Shown piece after piece: positions 15,081 to 26,862 of a stretch of DNA of 37,028 nucleotides. The translations under genes and the position numbers were made by a program. Origin of the DNA: an uncultured Aquabacterium sp. GTDB lineage: Bacteria > Pseudomonadota > Gammaproteobacteria > Burkholderiales > Burkholderiaceae_C. The notes beneath the pieces are model-generated. The model worked only from the letters and a program-made list of their open reading frames with translations, was not told the origin of the DNA and did not search any database. The DNA lies in the NCBI RefSeq assembly GCF_947366995.1, contig NZ_CANBCC010000041.1, forward strand, positions 1 through 37,028, given 5' to 3'. The first letter of the stretch is position 1. Each line of letters opens with the position of its first letter.

Positions 15081-15575
15081 TTAAAGGGGATCTGTAGGCG
15101 AGCCGTGCAGGCGCTGACGGAGCTTGCCGAGCGTGTCTTGAAGCGCCGCCACCTCGTCCGGCGAGAGACCGATCCGGCACAGCAGGGTGCGGGGCACATC
15201 GCGCGCGGCGCGCTGGAGCGCGCGCCCGGCTTCTGTCAGCTCGACCAGAACGCGACGTTCGTCCGCGGTGTCACGCTGCCGGTGGATCAGCCCAACGTTC
15301 GCCATGCGCTTGAGCAACGGGGTCAGCGTGCCGGAATCGAGGTGCAGCGTGTGGCCGATCTGGTTGACGCTGAGACGCCCGTGCTCCCACAGCACCAGCA
15401 TCACCAGGTACTGGGGATAGGTCAGCCCGAGCGGGGCGAGCAGTGGCTTGTAGAGCTTCGTCATGGCCAGCGAGCTTGCGTAAAGCGAGAAGCACAACTG
15501 GTTGTCGAGCGACAGCAGGGTGTCGGGGGTGACATCGGGTGGGGGCTCGGGCGGCGGCAGACGGATCTCGGGCAT
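15081..15575 (-). CDS. ohrR: Organic hydroperoxide-sensing MarR-type repressor OhrR
   Basis: 164 residues. The reactive cysteine C28 is in LDNQLCFSLYASS, the OhrR signature. A second cysteine, C133 (RTLLCRIG), lies exactly 105 residues later, the same distance as C22 and C127 of the Xanthomonas 2-Cys OhrR, so sensing by an intersubunit disulfide is likely. The winged helix is visible at LSVNQIGHTLHLDSGTLTPLLKRM (recognition region) and QRDTADERRVLVELT (wing). Upon oxidation by organic peroxides the repressor releases ohr. It is followed by ohr on the same strand. A proline-rich N-terminal stretch (residues 7-16) precedes the conserved core. Confidence 0.94.
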   Translation of the reverse strand: MPEIRLPPPEPPPDVTPDTLLSLDNQLCFSLYASSLAMTKLYKPLLAPLGLTYPQYLVMLVLWEHGRLSVNQIGHTLHLDSGTLTPLLKRMANVGLIHRQRDTADERRVLVELTEAGRALQRAARDVPRTLLCRIGLSPDEVAALQDTLGKLRQRLHGSPTDPL

Positions 15576-15720
15576 GGCTGCATGGTAGACGCCCGCGGCA
15601 GGCGGGCGCGCTTGACGTGCAGCAAGGCCATGGGGCTGCGAGCTTTCTATCCTGAACAGTGCGCTGGTCCCGGCCCCATTGGCTGCGGCGTTCCAGCCGA
15701 CACTTCACAAGGAGACACGC

Positions 15721-16125
15721 ATGAATTCCGTGGAAGCCCCGCTGCGCGCGCAAGCTGGACTCGATGTCGACACCCTCGGCGAATTGAGGGCACGCCTGCA
15801 GGCGCACCGGATGGATCTGCTGGGGCGGGAAGGGCAGCTGCGCGCACGGCTGGCGGCCGAAGATGCGGCCACCGCGAACACCTTCGTGGCGGGTGTCGAG
15901 GGCGGGGCGGCCGCAGAAGCCGATGACGAGGTGATCGCCATGTTGCACCATGACGATGCCGAACTGGCAGCCGTGGACGCCGCACTGGCGCGCATGGCCG
16001 ATGGCACCTACGGGTGGTGCACCGGATGCGGCGAAGAGGTCGGGGTGGCGCGACTCAAGGCTTTGCCTCAGGCGGAACTGTGCATCGCCTGTCAGGATGT
16101 GGCGGAGCACCGCCGCGGGCACTGA
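15721..16125 (+). CDS. DksA/TraR family C4-type zinc finger protein
   Basis: 134 residues from the ATG at 15721, which follows a strong AAGGAGA ribosome-binding site; an upstream in-frame start at 15679 lacks one. The N-terminal part (about 15-95) is helical and acidic, with an Asp/Glu/His-rich tip. A C-terminal zinc finger has C100, C103, C121 and C124 (CTGCG and CIAC), and GTYGWCTGCGEEVGVARLKALP is the typical family pattern. DksA-type proteins enter the secondary channel of RNA polymerase, but short members of this kind are less characterised and the function is inferred. It stands alone between divergent ohrR and the convergent ABC-F gene. Confidence 0.85.
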   Translation: MNSVEAPLRAQAGLDVDTLGELRARLQAHRMDLLGREGQLRARLAAEDAATANTFVAGVEGGAAAEADDEVIAMLHHDDAELAAVDAALARMADGTYGWCTGCGEEVGVARLKALPQAELCIACQDVAEHRRGH

Positions 16126-16152
16126 GCGCCGCGGCGATGACGCCTGCAGGGG

Positions 16153-18119
16153 TCAGACGCTGAGTTGCTCGATGGCATCGGTGAGTTCGAGCCACCTGGA
16201 TTCCAGCGTTTCGATCTCGTCGCCCAGTGCCTTGAGCCGCTTGCCCTGTTCGGCGCGCTCGGCGCCGCTCAGGCTCGGGCTGCCGAGGGCCTCGGTGAGC
16301 TCGGCCTGCTCGCGCGTGGCCTGAGCCAGGCGGTCGTCGACCTTTTTGAGTTCGGCCTTCAGCGGCTTGGCCTGCTCGGCAAGTCGCTGGCGCGCCTGCG
16401 CGGCGGCCTTGCGGTCATCCTTGCGGTTGCCGGCCGCGTTGGTACCGTCGGTGGCCTGAGTGGCTGAGGCCTTCTCCGCGTCTCGGGCTGCGCGCGCGGC
16501 GAGGGCCACTTCGCGCGCCTGCTCTTGCAGCCATCGCTGGTAATCGTCCAGATCGCCATCGAAGGTGCTCACGCCGCCCCGTGTCACGAGCCAGAACTCG
16601 TCGCACACCTCGCGCAGCAGGGCGCGGTCGTGGCTGACCAGCATCACCGTGCCTTCGAATTCGTTGAGCGCGATGCTGAGCGCCTCGCGGGTGGTGAGGT
16701 CGAGGTGGTTGGTGGGTTCGTCGAGCAGCAGCAGGTTGGGGCGCTGCCAGACCACCAGGGCCAGCACCAGCCGGGCCTTCTCGCCGCCGCTGAACTGGCC
16801 GACCGGTTGCATCACCATGTCGCCCGTGAAGCGGAAGCGGCCCAGGAAGTCGCGCAGCTCCTGCTCGCGCGCCTGCGGGCTGACCTGCTTGGCCAGCCGG
16901 ATCATGTGGGCGAGCGGGCCCTCGTCGGGCCGCAGCACGTCGAGTTCCTGCTGTGCGAAGTAGCCGATGCTCAAGCCTTTGCCTTCGGTGACGGTGCCAC
17001 CGACGGGTTGCAGCATGTGGGCGAGCGTCTTGACCAGCGTGGACTTGCCCTGGCCGTTGGCACCCAGGATGCCGATGCGCTGTGCCGGCAACACCGAGCG
17101 GTTCACGCCGCGCACGATGGTCAGCGGCGCGTCGCCTTCCTGCGGATAACCACACGCGAGGTCCTTCATGACCAGCATGGGGTTGGGCAGGCTGGCGGGC
17201 GCCGGGAACTCGAACTCGAAGTCGCTGGCCGTGAGCACGGGCGCGAGCTTCTCCATGCGTTCCAGCGCCTTGACGCGGCTCTGTGCCTGGCGCGCCTTGG
17301 TGGCCTTGGCCTTGAAGCGGTCGATGAACTTCTGCAGGTGGGCGATGCGTTCCTGCTGTTTCTCGAAGGCGGCCTGGTGCTGCGTGAGCCGTTCAGCCCG
17401 CATGGCCTCGAAGGCGGTGTAGCCGCCGGTGTAGCGGGTGAGCTTGCCGTCTTCCAGGTGCAGCGTGACGCGGGTGATGGCATCGAGGAACTCGCGGTCG
17501 TGGCTGATGATGATCAGCGTGCCTTCGTAGCGTTGCAGCCAGCCTTCCAGCCACACCAGCGCGTCGAGGTCGAGGTGGTTGGTGGGTTCGTCGAGCAGCA
17601 GGAGCCGCGCGGGGCACATCAGCGCACGGGCCAGTTGCAGGCGCATCCGCCAGCCGCCCGAGAAGCTGTTGACCGGGGCCGTGGTCTGCGCCAGCTGGAA
17701 GCCCAGGCCGAGGAGCAGGGCCTGCGCCCGCGCTGGTGCGTCGAAGTGACCCGCTTCGGCCAGGGCCGCGTGGGCCTCGGCCATGGCGTGGCCATCGCCG
17801 CTTGCTTCAGCCTCGAGGAGGGCCTGCCGCGCAGCCATCAGGCGGCCGTCACCCTGAAGCACGAACTCCGTGGCCGGCTCGTCGGTTTCGGGCATGTTCT
17901 GCGCGACCTCGGCCATACCACCGGGCTGCAGCCAGCTGGGCGGGATCTCGACGTCGCCGGCGTCGGGGTGCAGGCGCCCGGCCAGCAGCGAGAACAGCGA
18001 GGACTTGCCCGCGCCGTTGCGGCCGATGAGGCCGACCTTCTCGCCGGGGTGGATGGTGGCGCTGGCCTGGTCCAGCACGGGCTTGACGCCTCGCAGCAGG
18101 GAGACGTTCTTCAGGACGA

Positions 18120-18123
<4 letters not shown>
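16153..18123 (-). CDS. ABC-F family ATPase (YheS-like ribosome-associated)
   Basis: 656 residues with two nucleotide-binding domains. NBD1 has Walker A GRNGAGKS (34-41), signature NSFSGGWRMRL and LLLLDEPTNHLDLD. NBD2 has GANGQGKS, signature FSGGEKARLVLAL and the same LLLLDEPTNHLDL. Between them is the helical P-site tRNA-interaction motif linker (LTQHQAAFEKQQERIAHLQK). The C-terminal 100 residues are a Lys/Glu/Ala coiled coil, as in YheS and Uup. ABC-F proteins act on stalled ribosomes; no membrane segments are present. The two Walker B regions share a 36-nt identical DNA sequence. The ATG overlaps the prmB stop by 4 nt, making it the last gene of the dap operon. Confidence 0.92.
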
Positions 18124-21389
<3,266 letters not shown>

Positions 21390-21417
21390 CCTGCGCTCCC
21401 GGGGTTTGGTATTTCAT

Positions 21418-21444
21418 GGCCGGGGCGCGCTCAGGCGCCCGGCC
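21418..21444 (-). repeat. Strong GC hairpin between dapD and pilU
   Basis: GGCCGGGGCGC (21418-21428), a 6-nt loop (GCTCAG) and GCGCCCGGCC (21435-21444) form a 10-bp stem with one bulged base. It lies 20 nt after the dapD stop and 29 nt before the pilU ATG. No T tract follows it on the transcribed strand, so it could be an mRNA stabiliser, a processing site or a partial attenuator within the operon. Confidence 0.6.
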
Positions 21445-21464
21445 GGTTGACGATGCTGGGCCGA

Positions 21465-22295
21465 TCAGGCGCGCAGCAGGTCGTTGATGCTGGTCTTCGA
21501 GCGGGTCTGGGCGTCGACACGCTTGACGATGACGGCGGCATACAGGCTGTAGTCCTGGCCCGCGGCAGTCTTCTTGGGCAGGTTGCCCGACACCACCACC
21601 GAGCCCGACGGCACGCGGCCGTAGCTGATCTCGCCGGTTTCGCGGTTGAAGATCGGGGTGCTCTGGCCCAGGTACACGCCCATGCCCAGCACCGAGTTCT
21701 CTTCGACGATCACGCCTTCAACGACTTCCGAGCGGGCGCCGACGAAGCAGTTGTCTTCGATGATGGTGGGGTTGGCCTGCAGGGGCTCCAGCACGCCGCC
21801 GATGCCGACGCCGCCCGACAGGTGCACGTTCTTGCCGATCTGGGCGCACGAACCGACGGTGGCCCACGTGTCGACCATGGAGCCTTCATCGACGTAGGCG
21901 CCGATGTTCACGTACGACGGCATCAGGATCACGTTCTTGGCCTGGAAGCTGCCACGACGGGCGACGGCCGGCGGCACCACGCGCACGCCGGTGGCCTTGA
22001 GTTGTTCGGGCGTCATCGAGCCGTACTTGCTGGGCACCTTGTCGAAGAAGGTCAGCGGGCCTTCGCCCATCGGCACGTTGTCGTTCAGGCGGAAGCTCAG
22101 CAGCACGGCCTTCTTGATCCACTGGTGCACGACCCAGTTGCCGTCGATCTTCTCGGCCACCCGGGCCTTGCCGCTGTCGAGCTGGTCGATGATGTGGTTG
22201 ACGGCGTCACGGATCTCGGCGGGGGCGCTGGCGACCGACAGTTCGGCGCGGGCTTCCCACGCGTTTTCGATCACGGTTTGCAGAGCTTGGGTCAT
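21465..22295 (-). CDS. dapD: Tetrahydrodipicolinate N-succinyltransferase
   Basis: 276 residues from the ATG at 22295 ([19 protein letters not shown]). The N-terminal alpha-helical domain is followed by left-handed beta-helix turns: [40 protein letters not shown] and [17 protein letters not shown]. The DapD signature [20 protein letters not shown] is clear. It transfers a succinyl group from succinyl-CoA to tetrahydrodipicolinate, the branch leading to diaminopimelate and lysine. It begins 22 nt after the dapC stop, with no strong ribosome-binding site visible. Confidence 0.96.
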   Translation of the reverse strand: MTQALQTVIENAWEARAELSVASAPAEIRDAVNHIIDQLDSGKARVAEKIDGNWVVHQWIKKAVLLSFRLNDNVPMGEGPLTFFDKVPSKYGSMTPEQLKATGVRVVPPAVARRGSFQAKNVILMPSYVNIGAYVDEGSMVDTWATVGSCAQIGKNVHLSGGVGIGGVLEPLQANPTIIEDNCFVGARSEVVEGVIVEENSVLGMGVYLGQSTPIFNRETGEISYGRVPSGSVVVSGNLPKKTAAGQDYSLYAAVIVKRVDAQTRSKTSINDLLRA

Positions 22296-22317
22296 CTTGT
22301 GTCTTTCGGGAGAGGGT

Positions 22318-23547
22318 TCACTTCGACTGGGAGAGGATGAAGGCCTTGATGCGTTCAGCCGCTTCCACACATTCTTCAACGCCGGCCACCAGGGCCATTC
22401 GCACGCGACCGGCACCGGGGTTCACGCCCTGTGCCTCGCGGGCCAGGTAACTGCCGGGCAGCACCGCGACATTGTATTGAGCCAGCAGTTCGCGGGCGAA
22501 GGTCTCGTCGCTGCCACCACAGACGTGGTCGGGCACCTTGGCCCAGAGGTAGAAGCTGGCGTCCGGCAGGGCGACGTCCATCACGGAAGCCAGGATAGGC
22601 GTGACCTTGTCGAACTTCTCGCGGTACAGGCGGCGGTTTTCCACCACGTGGGCCTCGTCGTTCCATGCGGCGACGCTGGCGCGCTGCACGGCCGGGCTCA
22701 TGGCGCTGCCGTGGTAGGTGCGGTAGAGCAGGAAGGCCTTCATGATGCGTGCATCGCCCATCACGAAGCCCGAGCGCAGGCCCGGCACGTTCGAGCGCTT
22801 GGACAGGCTGGTCAGCGCGACAAGGTTACGGAAATCGGAGCGGCCCAGTTTCGCAGCGGCCTCCAGGCCACCCAGCGGTGCCGCATCGGGGCCCTCGCGG
22901 AAGTAGATTTCCGAGTAGCACTCGTCCGAGGCGATGACGAACCCGTGGCGGTCACTCAACTCGAACAGGCGCTGCCATTCTTCAAGCGGCATCACGGCAC
23001 CCGTCGGGTTGCCGGGCGAGCACACGTACAGCAGCTGTGTCGTCGCCCAGACCGAATCGGGAATGCTGGACCAGTCGGCCGCGAAGTTGCGCGCCGGGTC
23101 GGAGTTGGCGAACACCACACGCGCGCCGGCCAGCAGGGCCGCGCCTTCGTAGATCTGATAGAACGGGTTGGGGCAGACGACGGCCGGGCCGCCTGCCTCG
23201 GTGTGCTGGGTCGGGTCGATCACGGTCTGCGCCAGGGCGAACAGCGCCTCACGCGAGCCGTTGACCGGCAGGATCTGCGTGGCCGGATCCAGTGACAAGC
23301 CGTAGCGGCGCTGCACCCAGGCTGCACAGGCCTCGCGCAGGGCTGGCTCGCCCGCCGTGGCAGGGTAAGCGGCCAGGCCATCGAGCGCGGCGGTCAGTGC
23401 GTCCTTGATGAAGGCCGGTGTCGGGTGTTTGGGCTCGCCGATGCCCAGGCTGATCGCACGGTAAGCCGGGTTCGGCACCACCCCGGCGGTCAGCTGTCGG
23501 AGACGTTCGAAGGGATAGGGCTGCAGTTTCGAAAGCAGGGGATTCAT
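22318..23547 (-). CDS. dapC: Succinyldiaminopimelate transaminase
   Basis: 409 residues, a fold-type I PLP aminotransferase starting [19 protein letters not shown]. The Schiff-base lysine is K250 ([17 protein letters not shown]), the cofactor contacts include CSPGNPTGA (N180) and [11 protein letters not shown] (D208 and Y211), and GNPTG is intact. The N-terminal [12 protein letters not shown] motif and position upstream of dapD identify DapC, not a general aspartate aminotransferase. It converts N-succinyl-2-amino-6-ketopimelate to N-succinyl-LL-diaminopimelate. It is the first gene of the operon; a GATAAT box just upstream suggests a very short leader. Confidence 0.93.
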   Translation of the reverse strand: MNPLLSKLQPYPFERLRQLTAGVVPNPAYRAISLGIGEPKHPTPAFIKDALTAALDGLAAYPATAGEPALREACAAWVQRRYGLSLDPATQILPVNGSREALFALAQTVIDPTQHTEAGGPAVVCPNPFYQIYEGAALLAGARVVFANSDPARNFAADWSSIPDSVWATTQLLYVCSPGNPTGAVMPLEEWQRLFELSDRHGFVIASDECYSEIYFREGPDAAPLGGLEAAAKLGRSDFRNLVALTSLSKRSNVPGLRSGFVMGDARIMKAFLLYRTYHGSAMSPAVQRASVAAWNDEAHVVENRRLYREKFDKVTPILASVMDVALPDASFYLWAKVPDHVCGGSDETFARELLAQYNVAVLPGSYLAREAQGVNPGAGRVRMALVAGVEECVEAAERIKAFILSQSK

Positions 23548-23555
23548 GGGGCGCG

Positions 23556-23561
23556 ATTATC
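23556..23561 (-). promoter_or_regulatory. Candidate -10 box (GATAAT) of the dap operon
   Basis: The reverse strand reads GATAAT at 23561-23556, ending 8 nt before the dapC ATG (23547). The expected transcription start is about 23549, so the mRNA would be leaderless or nearly so. No Shine-Dalgarno is seen, and the -35 region is weak. Confidence 0.45.
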
Positions 23562-23606
23562 GCCCGCGGCACGGCTGGGGTGGCACCTCGGTGACCGCGG
23601 TCTGTG

Positions 23607-24776
23607 TCATGTGCCCGTGCGGGCGGCGAGGGCGTCGCGGTCGCGGCCGCTGCGCTTTGCCTGATACAGGGCCTTGTCGGCGCGCTCCAGGATCTGGGCG
23701 ACATTGCCCGGGGCTTCGTGCACCGCGATGCCGGACGAAAAGCGCACGCGCAGCCCGGGGGCCGAGGCCGACACCGGGGTGTGGCTGAGCGCCTCGCGCA
23801 GACGGCGCATGGCGACGGCCGCCTTGCCTGCCGTCGCGTTGGGCAGCACCACCAGGAACTCTTCGCCACCCCAGCGCGCCACGGTGTCGGTTTCGCGCAG
23901 CACCAGCATCGCGGCGGACGCGAACGCCTGCAGCGCCTCGTCACCCACCTTGTGGCCATGCTGGTCGTTCACCTGTTTGAAGTGGTCCAGGTCGATCAGC
24001 GCCACCGCGAAGCGCTCGCCGTAGCGATCGAAGCGCTTGACGCTCTGGTCGAGCTTCTCCTGCATGAAGCGGCGGTTGTACAGGCCCGTCAGCACATCTC
24101 GGACGGCGAGTTTCTGCACCTGCTCCAGTGCCAACCGCAGGTCCCGACGCTGCGTGGCGACGCGCTCCCGCCACGTCGACAGCCGATAGGCCGACAGGAC
24201 GACGACAGGCATCGAGCCGGCGAGCAGCTCGAAGCGGATCAGTTCGTGTGCGGGCGGGTAGTAGACCGGATCCAGCCAGGACAGGATGCCCATGATGGCC
24301 GCCAGCACCAGGGTGGCGACGATGCCGATCGCGGCAGACTGCTTGGGGGTGTGGGTGTACATGCCGAAGACGGTAACCAGCGCCAGCAACACGAGCACCA
24401 GGCCTCGGTCATGCGGCCCCACGGCCGTGTAGGCGAACGCGATGGCCAGCAAGGCGAAGACGTTCTGCGGGATCATCAGCGTCGGGTCCTTCAGGCGGCG
24501 CGTGCGGCCGCTGCGCACGAGCAGGAAGAACACCACATAGGCGGGCAGGCTGGTCCATGCCAGCCAGGCCGGCGCAAAGCTGCGCATGACGCCGATGTCG
24601 GCCGCCATTCGCGAGGCCAGGCAGCAGATGAGGTACATCACCGCGCAGAGCAGGATGGCCGCCGTGCGCAGCCGGGTGGCGCGGTCCGGCCCGAACACGA
24701 AAGCCGCCAGCCGGCTGATGGCCTCAATGACGGGGTCGTGCTCTTCGGCGACGCTGGTGGCCGGGTTGCCGCTCAT
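23607..24776 (-). CDS. Membrane-anchored diguanylate cyclase (GGEEF) 1
   Basis: 389 residues. Residues 40-200 contain about six hydrophobic segments (for example ILLCAVMYLICCLA, AYVVFFLLV and VLVLLALVTVF), a membrane sensor region without a recognisable named domain. A short coiled linker (RDLRLALEQVQKLAVRD) leads to the GGDEF domain (about 228-385): DVLTGLYNRR, DLDHFKQVNDQHGH, an I-site RETD (294-297) and GGEEF (303-307). All catalytic features are present, so it should make cyclic di-GMP with product inhibition. Its ATG overlaps the stop of the second cyclase (24773-24776) by 4 nt, so it is translated as the second gene of that pair. Confidence 0.92.
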   Translation of the reverse strand: MSGNPATSVAEEHDPVIEAISRLAAFVFGPDRATRLRTAAILLCAVMYLICCLASRMAADIGVMRSFAPAWLAWTSLPAYVVFFLLVRSGRTRRLKDPTLMIPQNVFALLAIAFAYTAVGPHDRGLVLVLLALVTVFGMYTHTPKQSAAIGIVATLVLAAIMGILSWLDPVYYPPAHELIRFELLAGSMPVVVLSAYRLSTWRERVATQRRDLRLALEQVQKLAVRDVLTGLYNRRFMQEKLDQSVKRFDRYGERFAVALIDLDHFKQVNDQHGHKVGDEALQAFASAAMLVLRETDTVARWGGEEFLVVLPNATAGKAAVAMRRLREALSHTPVSASAPGLRVRFSSGIAVHEAPGNVAQILERADKALYQAKRSGRDRDALAARTGT

Positions 24777-25981
24777 GCCCCGTCCTCCTGAATGCGGGCC
24801 ACGCTGCGCAGGTCAATCAGCAGGGCGCTGCCTTCCGCCAGAGCGGTTGACTCGCCGCCGCTCGGCCCGGCCGCCACGCACCGGTTGCGGCCGGTGCGTT
24901 TGGCTTCGTACAGCGCGGCGTCGGCGCGCTCCAGCAGGGCATCCAGTGTCTCGTCCTCGCGCAGTTGCGCCACGCCGGCCGACACGCTGATGTGCACCGA
25001 CGCGTGGCCCGGCACCGCCAGTTGCTGCGCCTGCAGTCGCAGACGGTCGAGCGCAACGAGCGCATCGGCCAGGGGTACGCGGGGCAACAGCAACAGGAAC
25101 TCCTCGCCGCCCCAGCGTGCAAGCAGATCCACCTGGCGGAGGTCCTTGCGGCCGAGTTCGGCCAGCGCCTTCAGTACCTCGTCGCCCGCGGCATGGCCGT
25201 GTCGGTCATTCACGTGCTTGAAGTGGTCGATGTCGATCAGCGCCACGCACATCGGCGTGTCGTGCCGCACGCTCTGGCGAATTTCGCGCTCGAGGATCTC
25301 CGTCATCATCCGCCGGTTCATCAGCCCGGTCAGCATGTCGGTCGTAGCCAGTTGCTGTACCGTGGTCAGGGCGTCCTTCAGCTCACGGGCCTGGCGATCG
25401 AGGCGCACGCGGATGTCGCTCACCCATTTGGCAACCAGCGACAGCAACAGGATGGTGGACCCCCCAACCGACAAATGCAGCCAGCCGACGGGCGCGGGGA
25501 AGCTGACGGGATCATGGTGGTGCAGCCCGGTCACGGCCGCCGCGAGCAACAGCACAGAGGCGCAACCCAGGGCCAGAACCTGCAGCGGGCGCAGGCGGAA
25601 CATGGCGGCGACGATGGTCTGCGCGATGAGGATGATCACGTTGCCTCGGTCGGAGCCGAGTGCCACGTAGGCCGCCATGGACAGCACGATGCATGCCATG
25701 GCGTGGGGGAAGGTCAGCACAGGATCGCTCAGGCGGGCCGACCAGCCGCTGCGCACCAGCGCGTAGACCAGCGTGAAGACGGCCAGGCTGGTGCCGGCCA
25801 GGATCAGGGCAAGCGTGGGGGCCAGCAACCCGAACGCCGACGACTGGATGGCCACGGCCATGCTGACCGCGTAGAGCGGCCCTGTGGCCAGCACGAACAG
25901 CACATGCCGCTGCCGCCGAGGGTGGCGGCCCAGCAGGGCGTTCGTGAGGGAGGGGAACCGGGGTGAGGGCAGTGGCGGCAT
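24773..25981 (-). CDS. Membrane-anchored diguanylate cyclase (GGEEF) 2
   Basis: 402 residues from the ATG at 25981. It has the same design as the adjacent gene: about six membrane segments between residues 25 and 185 (for example VLFVLATGPLYAVSMAVAI and CASVLLLAAAV), a linker, then a GGDEF domain with DMLTGLMNRR, DIDHFKHVNDRHGH, the I-site RQVD (282-285) and GGEEF (291-295). The paired architecture and overlap suggest a tandem duplication, although the sequences have diverged and sensor segments differ. It should synthesise c-di-GMP; the signal is unknown. A perfect palindrome lies 6 nt before its start. Confidence 0.92.
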   Translation of the reverse strand: MPPLPSPRFPSLTNALLGRHPRRQRHVLFVLATGPLYAVSMAVAIQSSAFGLLAPTLALILAGTSLAVFTLVYALVRSGWSARLSDPVLTFPHAMACIVLSMAAYVALGSDRGNVIILIAQTIVAAMFRLRPLQVLALGCASVLLLAAAVTGLHHHDPVSFPAPVGWLHLSVGGSTILLLSLVAKWVSDIRVRLDRQARELKDALTTVQQLATTDMLTGLMNRRMMTEILEREIRQSVRHDTPMCVALIDIDHFKHVNDRHGHAAGDEVLKALAELGRKDLRQVDLLARWGGEEFLLLLPRVPLADALVALDRLRLQAQQLAVPGHASVHISVSAGVAQLREDETLDALLERADAALYEAKRTGRNRCVAAGPSGGESTALAEGSALLIDLRSVARIQEDGA

Positions 25982-25986
25982 TGGTA

Positions 25987-26000
25987 CATCAGGCCTGATG
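25987..26000. repeat. 14-nt perfect palindrome before the diguanylate cyclase pair
   Basis: CATCAGGCCTGATG, a perfect palindrome, ends 5 nt before the start codon of the first cyclase. Its place suits an operator or a translation-control structure, but no known regulator motif was recognised and no promoter elements were clear. Confidence 0.4.
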
Positions 26001-26086
26001 CCGCAGGATATCGGCCGCAAGCGCCTGGACTGCCGACGTTTACGCCAGTTCGGTGCGCGGCGGGGAACATTGGCCGCCGGGTGACC

Positions 26087-26836
26087 TCACGGGCCCGGGC
26101 GAGGTGGGCCCGAAAGGTAGCGCTGGTCCGAATAAGTCAGCATCCAGTGCGGCTTGAAAGCGACGAAGATGGCCGTCAGCATGCCCGTGCTGATTGCTTC
26201 GCCCCATCCGAGCAGCCAGTGGGCCAGCAACCATTCGCTGGTGTCGATGCCTTCAGGCACGCGTCCGATGGCCGCCGCTGCGAGCCCGGCGAGCGTCACG
26301 GACACGGCCGTGACGATGAATCCCCGCCCGAGGATGAAGACGAAGAGATGGGCAGGCATGAACCGCCGGATGGCCAGCCCCAGCAACAGCCCCACTGTGG
26401 CTGGCAGCACGCCGAGCCAGGCCACCTGCGCGACGATGGCATCGGCCTGATGGAGCAGCCTGGGGCCCAGATCGGTCATGCCCTGGATGGCGGGCAGGGC
26501 CTCGTTCATCAAACGCTGGTGCGCGTTCAGCCGCGGCGGGGTGAAAGCTTCCAGGGCGGTGGCCAGGACGCCGACGAGCGTGATGCTCCACACGGCCAGC
26601 GGCCAGCCGAACATGAGCACCAGCAGGCAGGCCCCGCTGACGTGCAGCGCGAGCCCGGAGGGCAGCAGGTGCCGGGTCCACCAGGCAAAGGGCAGGATCA
26701 CCATGGCGCCCAGCCAGGGGCTCTGAAGTTCACGGTGCCGCAGCGGCAACCAAGGTTTGAACGGCAGGGTGGCCGCGAGGCAGCCAAGCACCATCACCCA
26801 TTCGATCAGGGGCAGCGCCCCGTTCGGGAAGGTCAT
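26087..26836 (-). CDS. CbiM-like predicted membrane permease (energy-coupling factor type, COG3235)
   Basis: 249 residues from the ATG at 26836 (MTFPNGALPLIEWVMVLGCL). About six to seven hydrophobic segments are visible, with LALHVSGACLLVLMFGWPLAVW and FVFILGRGFIVTAVSV matching the CbiM-like membrane protein family. CbiM proteins are substrate-binding permeases of cobalt or nickel transporters, but this one lacks the N-terminal Met-His-Ile motif that binds metal and no CbiN, CbiQ or CbiO partner genes are nearby. Substrate and partners are therefore unknown. It starts 26 nt after queF and is probably co-transcribed with it. Confidence 0.75.
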   Translation of the reverse strand: MTFPNGALPLIEWVMVLGCLAATLPFKPWLPLRHRELQSPWLGAMVILPFAWWTRHLLPSGLALHVSGACLLVLMFGWPLAVWSITLVGVLATALEAFTPPRLNAHQRLMNEALPAIQGMTDLGPRLLHQADAIVAQVAWLGVLPATVGLLLGLAIRRFMPAHLFVFILGRGFIVTAVSVTLAGLAAAAIGRVPEGIDTSEWLLAHWLLGWGEAISTGMLTAIFVAFKPHWMLTYSDQRYLSGPPRPGP

Positions 26837-26862
26837 CGCTCGCTGCCGGGACGGCCAGGCGC

